A stretch of DNA of 64,000 nucleotides from assembly GCF_000175935.2 (NCBI RefSeq), contig NC_014838.1, forward strand, positions 1 to 64,000, read 5' to 3'. The stretch comes from Pantoea sp. At-9b (GTDB lineage: Bacteria; Pseudomonadota; Gammaproteobacteria; Enterobacterales; Enterobacteriaceae). The notes beneath the pieces are model-generated. The model was not told the origin of the DNA. It was given only the letters and a program-made list of their open reading frames with translations, and made no database searches. Below are positions 36,899 to 44,772 of the stretch, in pieces. Within the stretch, counting starts at the first letter, position 1. Each line of letters begins with the position of its first letter. The position numbers and the translations under genes are program-made.

Positions 36899-36944
36899 GT
36901 TGCATTCGCAACTTTGCTTCAACAGCATTTGCTGCATTTGCAAC
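36899..36944. promoter_or_regulatory. Two palindromic enhancer sites for the sigma-54 activator
   Basis: GTTGCATTCGCAAC (36899-36912) is a perfect inverted repeat. GCTGCATTTGCAAC (36931-36944) repeats it with one mismatch between the arms. Their centres are 32 bp apart, three helical turns. They lie 80-125 bp upstream of the ssuD -12 element and 80-125 bp before the regulator gene, as expected of upstream activating sites. Confidence 0.7.
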
Positions 36945-37023
36945 TTCTTATGCTTTTTTCCTGCTGTTCATAGTGAATGTGCTTGTATAGCGTGGGGACA
37001 GGCTCGCAAAAAGGATACTCACC

Positions 37024-38958
37024 ATGCTCACCCCCTATGCTGACTTTACTGACTCTCCTCGTTTGGTCGATCCCGCTTCCCGTGCTTTTCAAACATTGCT
37101 GGACAAGTTTGCCCCAACGGATGCCACGGTGCTGATTGCCGGTGAAACCGGTACCGGTAAAGAAGTGGTCGCGCGGTATTTGCATCATCATAGCGCCCGC
37201 CGTCATTGCCCTTTCCTGGCAGTGAATTGCGGAGCATTAACCGAGAGCCTGGCCGAAGCTGAACTGTTTGGACATGAGAAAGGGGCATTTACTGGCGCAA
37301 CACAAGCGCATCCTGGCTGGTTTGAATCAGCCCAGGGTGGCACTTTGCTGTTAGATGAGATTGGTGAGCTGAGCCTGCCATTGCAGGTCAAACTTCTGCG
37401 CGTATTGCAGGAACGCGAAATTACGCGCGTTGGGTCACGCAAAGCGATAAAAGTTGATGTCAGGGTGATTGCCGCTACACACGTTGACCTTGCTCTGGCG
37501 ATACGGGAGCGTCGCTTTCGAGAGGACCTGTTTTATCGCCTGAACATCGCCGTCGTCCCCTTACCCCCTTTACGGCAACGACGTGAAGACATACCGGTAC
37601 TGGCTCAGCATTTTCTGGCGCTGTATTCCCGCCGTTTAGGTCGCCCGGCCCGTCGTCTCTCCTCTGAGGCGCTTGAAGCGCTAATGGAGTACAGTTGGCC
37701 CGGTAATATCCGTGAACTCGAAAATACATTGCATAATGCTGTGCTGCTGAGCCGTGAAGAAACGTTAACGCCTGCGCAGCTCCGTCTCTCCGGTTACAGT
37801 GAACATCAATTCGGTGATGTACCAGGTTCAACGCTGGATAACTTTCTGCGTCAGTATTTAATGACCGAGCCTCATCAACTTTTTGACCGTGTAGTACAAA
37901 GCCTGATTAATAATGCGCTGGAGTTATCTGATAACAATCAAACCCAGGCGGCAGGGTTATTAGGCATCAGCCGTCATACGTTACGTACCCATCTGGCGAA
38001 CCAGGGTGTGATAAAAGGGCGTCGCAAAACAGCATCGGTGACGCCAGGCACCATCGTTTCTTCTCAGCAAGGTGAGCGTGAACTGCGAATTGGCTATCAA
38101 AAGTTTGGCAATCTCGGTGTATTAAAAGCACGCCAGAGCCTTGAACAGTGCTTTGCGAAGCAAGGCGTAAATGTACTCTGGAGTGAGTTTCCTGCCGGTC
38201 CACAACTGTTGTATGCGCTACAAAATAACGAAATCGATTTTGGCACCACGGGTGAAGTGCCACCGATTTTTGCCCAAGCCAGTGGCAACGCGGTGACTTA
38301 CATCGCCTGGGAACCACCCGCACCCAGCAGCGTGGGCATTATTGTTCCTTACGATAGCGACATCAGGGCGCTGAGCGATCTGCGCGGAAAACGCATTTCC
38401 GTCAACAAAGGCTCCAACGTCCACTGGCTGTTGTTGCAGTTACTGGATGAGGCGGGTATTGGCCTCGATGAAGTCAAAGTAGTTTATGCGCCCCCCAAAT
38501 ATCCATTAACAGCCAGCGATTACCTCTCTGTTGATGCATGGATGATGTGGGACCCGCTGCTTAGCGCAGCAGAGAATAACCCGGCACTGCGAGTTCTCGC
38601 CACCGGCACCGGGCGTGTCTGCAACCATCAATTCTATCTGGCTCGCCGTGATTACGTACAACAACATGATGATATCCTGCATCAGCTGGTAGAGGCTTTG
38701 CAGCAGACCGGACAGTTTATTGATAGCCGTGGGCATCAGGCAGCCATGCTTTTAGCACAGGAGTTGGGCCTGGAAACCGACGCTGTTGAGCGTGCGTTAT
38801 CACGCCGTAGCCATCAAACTCGAGCGATGGCGTTTGACGTTATCAAGCAGCAGCAAGCCATCGCCGATCGTTTTTATGCCCTTGGATTAATCAGCAAACC
38901 CGTTCGGGTCAGGGAAGCTGTGTGGCAACCTTCTTCGGAATTAAGGTTACTGGCGTAA
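37024..38958 (+). CDS. Sigma-54 activator fused to an SsuA-like substrate-binding domain
   Basis: A 644-residue one-component regulator. Residues about 10-240 form the sigma-54 AAA+ domain: Walker A GETGTGKE, the sigma-54 contact loop GAFTGA, Walker B GTLLLDEIGE, and an arginine finger region. Residues about 290-335 carry a Fis-type helix-turn-helix (NNQTQAAGLLGISRHTLRTHL). Residues about 350-640 align along their length with the SsuA-like protein at 26266: IGYQK, EFPAGPQLL, TTGEVPPIFAQA, LRGKRISVNKGSNVHWLL, DAWMMWDPLL. There is no signal peptide and no N-terminal sensor, so the binding domain is probably a cytoplasmic ligand sensor. It is divergent from ssuD, with palindromes between. The start follows AAGGATACTCACC. 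Confidence 0.9.
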   Translation: MLTPYADFTDSPRLVDPASRAFQTLLDKFAPTDATVLIAGETGTGKEVVARYLHHHSARRHCPFLAVNCGALTESLAEAELFGHEKGAFTGATQAHPGWFESAQGGTLLLDEIGELSLPLQVKLLRVLQEREITRVGSRKAIKVDVRVIAATHVDLALAIRERRFREDLFYRLNIAVVPLPPLRQRREDIPVLAQHFLALYSRRLGRPARRLSSEALEALMEYSWPGNIRELENTLHNAVLLSREETLTPAQLRLSGYSEHQFGDVPGSTLDNFLRQYLMTEPHQLFDRVVQSLINNALELSDNNQTQAAGLLGISRHTLRTHLANQGVIKGRRKTASVTPGTIVSSQQGERELRIGYQKFGNLGVLKARQSLEQCFAKQGVNVLWSEFPAGPQLLYALQNNEIDFGTTGEVPPIFAQASGNAVTYIAWEPPAPSSVGIIVPYDSDIRALSDLRGKRISVNKGSNVHWLLLQLLDEAGIGLDEVKVVYAPPKYPLTASDYLSVDAWMMWDPLLSAAENNPALRVLATGTGRVCNHQFYLARRDYVQQHDDILHQLVEALQQTGQFIDSRGHQAAMLLAQELGLETDAVERALSRRSHQTRAMAFDVIKQQQAIADRFYALGLISKPVRVREAVWQPSSELRLLA

Positions 38959-38998
38959 GCCACTCAGGTGAGCCAGAAAGGCAAGGTGCTGGAGAAAG

Positions 38999-39021
38999 TT
39001 ATCCACTTTTTCTGTGGATAA
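38999..39021. promoter_or_regulatory. Opposed DnaA boxes forming a hairpin
   Basis: TTATCCAC (38999-39006) and TGTGGATAA (39013-39021), the latter a perfect DnaA box in reverse orientation, are separated by TTTTTC. They could bind DnaA or, as RNA, end the regulator transcript; there is no long T tract after the stem. Nothing else was recognised between 38959 and 39088. Confidence 0.5.
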
Positions 39022-39088
39022 ATCATTGAATATCATCTGACTACCAGGGAAAGAAACAGAGCAGGGCTGATGGTTAAGGGTTTCTCTC

Positions 39089-39373
39089 TGGCGATTTCAC
39101 CCTGAAATCAATTTTAAAAAATGATGATATTCATAGAGATAACGATGAAATCGACATGGCGAAGGCCAGTGATTTCATCGTTACCTTCACATCAAAAATC
39201 TAAAACCTTCATTTACACCTTTTCCGTTACTGCCGGTCATTCCTGCACCAGTTCTGTAGAATGAATTATCTGGCGAGTATAACCGTAAGCCTGAAATCGT
39301 GGCGATTTCAGCCTGAAATTCACGGCATCATTATCGGTATTTCATAAGGTTAGCGATGAAATAGGGCTGGCGA
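39089..39373. other. parS: Extended P1-type parS centromere region
   Basis: P1 parS is built of hexamer B boxes (TCGCCA, here read as TGGCGA) and heptamer A boxes (ATTTCAC/A). TGGCGA occurs at 39089, 39157, 39271, 39300 and 39368. Two copies run directly into ATTTCA (TGGCGATTTCAC at 39089, TGGCGATTTCAG at 39300), each followed by CCTGAAAT in inverse orientation. TAACGATGAAATC (39140-39152) and GATTTCATCGTTA (39171-39183) are a perfect 13-bp inverted repeat around one B box. As in P1, the region is downstream of parB. Confidence 0.75.
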
Positions 39374-39378
39374 GGCGT

Positions 39379-39401
39379 AAAAAAAACCGCCCGAAGGCGG
39401 T
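39379..39401 (-). terminator. Terminator of the parAB operon
   Basis: On the minus strand ACCGCC, loop TTCG, GGCGGT is followed directly by a run of T, just after the parB stop codon. Confidence 0.85.
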
Positions 39402-39406
39402 GTGGC

Positions 39407-40378
39407 TTACTGATTGAGATATTTGCTGAGGGTTTCGTTTATCACCCGATCCAGCTCATCCTGCAACTCTTTTGACTGACGATTAAACTCATAGCTGAAC
39501 ATGCGGCCACGTGTCTTTTTACGCGCAAAACGGTCTTTGTCGGCAAAGGTCCAAAGCGCGGTAGCAACCACTTTATCTTTTGCCGGTGACTGCACCAGTG
39601 TCTGACTGCCGTTGCGTACCAGTCGCAAAATGCCGTTCTTCACTTCATCTTCGGCCAGGCCATCGCGCGCACAAACGGTATCGACATCCATACCAATTGC
39701 ATCGATCAAGGCTTCAACCGTTTGCCCGGTTTCCTGTAATTTCTCATAAGCCTGCAACAGGGATTTATAGTCGGGATAAGTCAATTCAGAATGGTTGGGG
39801 AACAGCGTGATTAAATCCGCCGGTACACTGGCAGCCTGCAATGCACGCGTTACCTTAGCTTGTGACAGACCTTCACTCTGCGCGATTTCCTTTTGTGATA
39901 GCCCACTGTCCTTCAGAGCCATCAGGCGCATGCCGACTTCACGCAGATTATGTTCACGCGCAGTCTGAATATCCTGCGCCAGACGACGCGCTTCCTCGGC
40001 ACTAATCGCTGCGTCAGTAACCAGTACATCGAGGCCGGTTTTGCAATGCAATGCCGCAGCACGGCGGCGTGAACCATCAAGAATCTCGATACGGTCATCA
40101 CGCTGAACACCAATTGCCGGAAAGAACTGCTGCAATTTGATAGTACGGATAATGTCGCGCAGCGATTCAGGTGTAAGACCCGACTGATCGCGACCGTTGG
40201 TTTCCATCACCACAAAGGTTCTGTCTTCAATTTCTTTCGCTGCAATCCGTTCGAGGGTGAACTGGGCACGTTTTCCCGTCGACAGGATAAAGGTTTGGGC
40301 ATGGCCTTCTGATGTTTCTTCTGTTTGCAGCGGTGTCTGGCTGAACGTTCTGCCAATCGTAATGCGTTTTGCGCTCAT
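39407..40378 (-). CDS. parB: ParB partition protein (P1 type)
   Basis: A 323-residue ParB. It has an N-terminal ParB/Srx-like domain (about 75-165, with EILDGSRRRAAALH), a central helix-turn-helix (LSQKEIAQSEGLSQAKVTRAL, about 172-192) and a C-terminal dimerisation region. It binds parS immediately downstream and works with ParA to segregate the plasmid. Length and gene order match P1 ParB (333 aa). The gene lies seven bases after parA. Confidence 0.93.
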   Translation of the reverse strand: MSAKRITIGRTFSQTPLQTEETSEGHAQTFILSTGKRAQFTLERIAAKEIEDRTFVVMETNGRDQSGLTPESLRDIIRTIKLQQFFPAIGVQRDDRIEILDGSRRRAAALHCKTGLDVLVTDAAISAEEARRLAQDIQTAREHNLREVGMRLMALKDSGLSQKEIAQSEGLSQAKVTRALQAASVPADLITLFPNHSELTYPDYKSLLQAYEKLQETGQTVEALIDAIGMDVDTVCARDGLAEDEVKNGILRLVRNGSQTLVQSPAKDKVVATALWTFADKDRFARKKTRGRMFSYEFNRQSKELQDELDRVINETLSKYLNQ

Positions 40379-40385
40379 AGTAACC

Positions 40386-41585
40386 TCAGTTCAGGCGAAT
40401 AAATTCAATACGGTCAAATACGGCCTTGGCGAAGTCTTCCGCCGCCGAACGCGCATTCTTTAAGGCTTCACTGCTACCCACATAGGTAGAAGGATTGGCC
40501 GAGATCACGGTATCAAAGGACTCACCACAACGTTCAAAACCGTCCAGTCGTGGCAATGCCGCATCCAGCATGTCTCCACCAAAAATCTCTTTCGCGAGAC
40601 TGTGACACAGCTTGTGGTCTGCTTTATTGGAGAGCTTTGACATAAATCCAATGTTGCCTTGCAGGCGACAGCTGGCTCCCGAATCTTCAATGATGCCAAT
40701 CAACTCCGGCAGGCGCGTCAAATACTTGAGGGTGGAGTGAAAATCGACCTGTGCTGGCGGTACGGGGGTCATCAGTAAATCGGACGCGGCAATGGCGTTT
40801 TTCAGGAATGCATCAAGATGCGGGCCGCTGTCGATAAAGATGAAGTCATAATCTTTCTTCAACTTAACGATGACGTTCTCATGCAATACCGAATGAACGT
40901 TGTGCTGCGGTAGATGCTCAGCGCAAAGTTCGTCCCAGCGTGAAGCAATGAAGGCATCATCAATAGAAGCGGGCAGTACATCCACACCAGGGATGATGGA
41001 AGGCACAATAAACTCGCTTAACAGTTCTTCGCGGCTAACATTCTGCAACATCGCCTGCGCCGCAGTCGCTTCGACAAGGCCGACAGAACGTTCGTGATTA
41101 AGGAACATGGTCGCTGAGGATTGCGGGTCAAGGTCGATGACCAGAATACGTAAATCTTCAAACAGCAAATGCGGATGTGCTCGTAACGCATGAGCAAGAG
41201 AAACCGTTGAGACGGTTTTCGACACACCACCTTTCAGGTTGCCCACAAACAGCGTGAAAGCTTCACTGTGCCGGTCACGATACTTAGGCACACCACGGTG
41301 ATGGTAGATATCGATAATGTTCTGAATGGACATCGCATATTTTGTTGAACTGCCAGCGGCACGTTTATCAAAAGGATAATCGTTTTCTTCCATCTCATTG
41401 ACGGCGTAGTCAACACTGGCACGCGTCAACTTTGGCAGTTTTGCCAGTGCGGCTTTCGCGTACACCTGATAAAAGGTGTTTTCCTGCAATTCTTCTTTCT
41501 GTGCCTGGATCTGTTCCGTCAGACTCATCAGCATTCTCTCAGAACGCTGAGCAACCTTCAGAACCTGCTTTTCATCGTTAGCCAT
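40386..41585 (-). CDS. parA: ParA partition ATPase (P1 type, type Ia)
   Basis: A 399-residue ParA, nearly the length of P1 ParA (398 aa). The long N-terminal part (about 1-105) should contain the helix-turn-helix by which type Ia ParA represses its own operon. The deviant Walker A is KGGVSKT (118-124), and the Walker A' and B motifs appear in LVIDLDPQSSATMFL and FIFIDSGPH. An inverted repeat just upstream is the likely operator. Confidence 0.94.
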   Translation of the reverse strand: MANDEKQVLKVAQRSERMLMSLTEQIQAQKEELQENTFYQVYAKAALAKLPKLTRASVDYAVNEMEENDYPFDKRAAGSSTKYAMSIQNIIDIYHHRGVPKYRDRHSEAFTLFVGNLKGGVSKTVSTVSLAHALRAHPHLLFEDLRILVIDLDPQSSATMFLNHERSVGLVEATAAQAMLQNVSREELLSEFIVPSIIPGVDVLPASIDDAFIASRWDELCAEHLPQHNVHSVLHENVIVKLKKDYDFIFIDSGPHLDAFLKNAIAASDLLMTPVPPAQVDFHSTLKYLTRLPELIGIIEDSGASCRLQGNIGFMSKLSNKADHKLCHSLAKEIFGGDMLDAALPRLDGFERCGESFDTVISANPSTYVGSSEALKNARSAAEDFAKAVFDRIEFIRLN

Positions 41586-41602
41586 AGTTGCTCCACATAT
41601 GT

Positions 41603-41630
41603 AGGATTTATGACTTTATACCGAAATCCT
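41603..41630 (-). promoter_or_regulatory. Candidate parAB operator
   Basis: AGGATTT (41603-41609) and AAATCCT (41624-41630) form a perfect 7-bp inverted repeat 18-45 bp before the parA start, overlapping the expected promoter. Autorepression by type Ia ParA would act here. Confidence 0.55.
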
Positions 41631-41713
41631 GCACATCAGGCAAATCTATCTCATCTATTCAGAAAGAAGTGAAACTGGCGAGACACCTTAAGGGAAGGGG
41701 AGTCAGAGGAATG

Positions 41714-43090
41714 TTCACTGTAATCAGTGCTGTAAAATTAGCCACTTCGTGATGCTGGTGTAAATGATGCATTGATCAGTTTTCGAGCGACCTCGCAAAC
41801 ATTCACTGTAATCAGAGAAAAGGATGGGTGATTTTGGCTGCTGACAGCAGGGGGTTTGTGAAATCTCAGACACAGGCCCGCAAGCAAGATTCACTGTAGT
41901 CAGTTAAATTCATCGTGGACTTGCGCAAAGATTCACTGCAATCAGCATAACATTCACTGTAATCAGTGAGCCGGAAGGAAACATTCACTGTAATCAGCAC
42001 TCCACTCACATATGGCGAGACGTTGGCAGCAACGGTGATGGAGTGTTCTTCTCAGACATTCACTGTAATCAGTAAAAGCCTCGGCTGATTTGCACTATGC
42101 AAAGAAATGTTCACTGTAATCAGTAAACCGAAGTCAGCTAAATGCTGGATGTTCACTGTAGTCAGTAAGCTTGTCTGACTACAGATGAAAACATTCACTA
42201 TGATCAGCAGATCTTGTACAAGCTTCATCCAGTGTTCACTGTAATCAGTAGAACGCGTAATCACGCATCCACGCAGACATTCACTGTAGTCAGTAAACCG
42301 AGATTTCATGTTCATCACCGCGCGCTCATTCACAACCGATAAACAAACGACAGCAGTGACAGCACGATGAAACATTCACTGTAATCAGCAGGACGAAGTA
42401 ACGAATTTGCCGGCGAAAACTGGCCCCCATTGCTCCCCAGGATTGACGAACATTCACTGTAATCAGTTAATGAGGGAACCAGGGGATACCGCCAACGTTC
42501 ACTGTAATCAGTACCCAACCGATAACCAGACGAAAGATAACGTTCACTGTATTCAGTAACAGGGCGTCTGTTTTCTGACGCAACGTTCACTGTAATCAGA
42601 ATGAGGGATATGCGTGGCAAAGGGGCAGGGCGGAACATTCACTGTAATCAGTAATAGGTAGAAAAAGGGAACGACTTAAAGATTCACTGTAATCAGCAAT
42701 CCCCTTGAGCGGGTTCAGAATGCCGTGGGTTGAAACCTGAAACAGGTGGGCAACCGTATAACATTCACTGTAATCAGTGACAACGTGACGGGAGATTTTG
42801 ATAGCTAAAGATCCGGGGTCATGATCCTTTTTAAACGTCCACTGTAGTCAGTAAACGAGGTGAAAATTCACTGTAATCAGTAGATGTGACCAACCCTGTC
42901 ACTTTTTATCCTTCGATAAACCTTCCAATTACCGATTACAGTGAACGTTTTCTCAATGTCGCTAATAAATTATTTAAAATCATTGGGATATATAAAAACA
43001 TTCACTGTAATCAGCAAACGAGACTACTCGCTCACATTCACTATAAACAGTGATACCCCCTAATATGGCGACGTTCACTGTAATCAGTAA
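41714..43090. repeat. Main iteron array (26 copies)
   Basis: The motif (A/C)RTTCACTGTAATCAGY is repeated 26 times between parA and repA, 25 in one orientation and one inverted near 42933. Most copies match TTCACTGTAATCAG exactly; variants carry GTAGTC, GCAATC, TATGATC or TATAAAC. Spacing is irregular (about 18-110 bp), not a tight tandem. Open frames within the array are artefacts of the repeat. AT-rich stretches occur near 42957-42998 and, beyond the array, 43118-43175. Confidence 0.92.
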
Positions 43091-43220
43091 AAGCATCCTC
43101 CGACAGCGATGTCTCGGTGTTTAAATATAATATGTAAGCACTTACTATCAATAAAAGTCTTATTAATCGGTAATATCCTGCCAGGGTGATTGCGAGCAAT
43201 CGGTAAAACCACGCAAGATT

Positions 43221-43362
43221 GCTGATTACAGTGAACGTTACTGATTTCAGTGAACGAGGAGATAGGATACCGATTGCAGTGAATGCTTCAGGAGGGGGGC
43301 AGTGTCACTTTTACGCTAAAAGTGACACTGCAACACGCGAATAGCTGACTACAGTGAACGTT
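43221..43362. repeat. Inverted-orientation iterons downstream of repA (4 copies)
   Basis: Four copies of the form CTGATTACAGTGAACG, or variants (TTTCAG, TTGCAG, CTACAG), begin near 43222, 43240, 43270 and 43344. All are opposite to the main array, and they flank the large hairpin at 43299. Confidence 0.85.
43299..43331 (-). terminator. Large perfect hairpin downstream of repA
   Basis: GCAGTGTCACTTTTA (43299-43313) and TAAAAGTGACACTGC (43317-43331) form a 15-bp perfect stem with a 3-nt loop, 36 bp past the repA stop. It probably terminates repA, although no T tract follows. It could also be a protein-binding palindrome. Confidence 0.7.
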
Positions 43363-43366
43363 AAAA

Positions 43367-44296
43367 TCAGTCTTCGAAATCCAAATCTTCGAGGGCATCG
43401 ATACTCTCAAGATTGCTGATCCCGTCGAGTTTTGGAGTACGACTGTGGATAATAAAAAACACCGAACGGCCACGTTTAACTTCTGAGTAGTCGAGATAAC
43501 CAATCTCTTTTAGCTGCTCCATGGCACGACGCACAACATGGTTTTGCGTGGTGGTTTTAGAACCGAGGTTCAGGCGCATGCGCAAACGTGCCAGCGAAAT
43601 AGGGGCAGGGTTCGTTGGCAGACTCTCCAGATAGGTATACAGCGCCTGGGCTGATTCCTTCCGCTTAAGACGGGAGATGGCTCGCAGCTGCAACAACACC
43701 TTGTGATCGAAGTTATACAGTTCGAACAACTTAGGATCCGCCTGGATACGCACCACATCCTTTTCTCGATCGTAATAGGCCGATTGCACCAGGTGCGTAT
43801 GGTAAGCCTTACCATTGCCTTCGAAGGAGAGGGTATTGGTCGCGATACGGCGTAATGAGGCATCGAGGCGCTTACGCAGGGCCGCAGACGAGTTCGCCGA
43901 GGGGATACCACACATTTTGACGAAATCGATAAACGGCAACGTCACCGTATCGCCTTTCGACGGATAGCGTGAGAATGACTGGATAATCCCGGCCCAGGTT
44001 TTGAAATCGTTATCCATATCCAGCCTGGCACCGGTAATGGTAATCTTTTCATAGCCCTCGGCTTTGACCAACGAGAGGTTCTTCAGCTCTTTGGTGGCAT
44101 CAGTGGAGGCCATCGCGCCAGATTTGCCGCGTGCAGTTGACTTCAGTGTCGGTACGAACAGTCCAAGGCGCATTAACGCCACCGGTTGTACGGTGTTATT
44201 TTTGTTAGGGTGGAGCTGAATAACTTCACCGCTGTTTTTTGTCACCGACAGAAAAGGTTCAAGTAACGCCTTGTTTTCACTCTCTTTATCTGCCAT
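43367..44296 (-). CDS. repA: RepFIB-like replication initiator (Rep_3 family)
   Basis: A 309-residue Rep_3 initiator made of two winged-helix domains, similar in length and character to RepA of IncFIB-type and large Pantoea plasmids. Conserved regions are [57 protein letters not shown] and [24 protein letters not shown]. It should bind the surrounding iterons to open the origin and to limit copy number by handcuffing. Iterons on both sides of the gene imply autoregulation. Confidence 0.92.
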   Translation of the reverse strand: MADKESENKALLEPFLSVTKNSGEVIQLHPNKNNTVQPVALMRLGLFVPTLKSTARGKSGAMASTDATKELKNLSLVKAEGYEKITITGARLDMDNDFKTWAGIIQSFSRYPSKGDTVTLPFIDFVKMCGIPSANSSAALRKRLDASLRRIATNTLSFEGNGKAYHTHLVQSAYYDREKDVVRIQADPKLFELYNFDHKVLLQLRAISRLKRKESAQALYTYLESLPTNPAPISLARLRMRLNLGSKTTTQNHVVRRAMEQLKEIGYLDYSEVKRGRSVFFIIHSRTPKLDGISNLESIDALEDLDFED

Positions 44297-44336
44297 AGCC
44301 TGAGATCTTCATTCTGTGGATGAAAAGGATCGGTTT

Positions 44337-44438
44337 CTGATTACAGTGAACATTAACACTGTTTATAGTGAACATTCTACTGGCTATAGTGAATAAAGTG
44401 CTGATTACAGTGAATACTTTACTGATTATAGTGAACAC
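44337..44438. repeat. Iterons in the repA promoter region (5 copies)
   Basis: Five closely spaced copies of CTGATTACAGTGAACAT-like sequence (starts near 44337, 44358, 44380, 44401, 44421). Three of them carry TATAG in place of TACAG. They lie 40-140 bp before the repA start, where RepA binding would repress its own gene or begin origin opening. Confidence 0.88.
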
Positions 44439-44476
44439 GATCACCTTCTCAGCCCTTGTCCGCTGCGGCTTGCGAC

Positions 44477-44532
44477 GATCCGGGATCTCTTAGGATCTCT
44501 TTAAGATCTCTCTATGATCTTTATTAGAGATC
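44477..44532. other. GATC-rich, AT-rich segment, candidate origin unwinding element
   Basis: Six GATC sites fall within 56 bp, most as GATCTCT/GATCTTT repeats spaced 10-13 bp. This resembles the 13-mers of E. coli oriC (GATCTnTTnTTTT) and the Dam-site repeats of the P1 origin. It adjoins the repA-upstream iterons. The rest of the gap to 44772 shows no gene or clear signal apart from the next gene's leader. Confidence 0.6.
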
Positions 44533-44772
44533 TAATCACTGTATAACTGAATAACTCTCAGAAAAATCCTGCGCATAGCAGATCCATCGCATGTTTGCGG
44601 ATAACGAAGCCGTTGGCAAAGATGCGAGAGCCAAACATTAGCGGATCGCAAGCTGCACAACGGCATATTCATTTCCTGAGAAGAACTTGCTCATTAATAT
44701 TCATTTTTCATCACTCCTGCTGAAGCGTAAGGTGCTCCTCATTGACCCGACAAACTTACGATGAAGGCACTT

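Noticed and set aside
42052..42638. Two minus-strand open frames in the iteron array with repeated TDYSE/ITVNV segments
   Set aside because: The repeats are simply translated iterons; there is no ribosome site or family resemblance.
43444..43452. TGTGGATAA DnaA-box match inside repA
   Set aside because: A single 9-mer within coding sequence with no partner boxes; likely chance.
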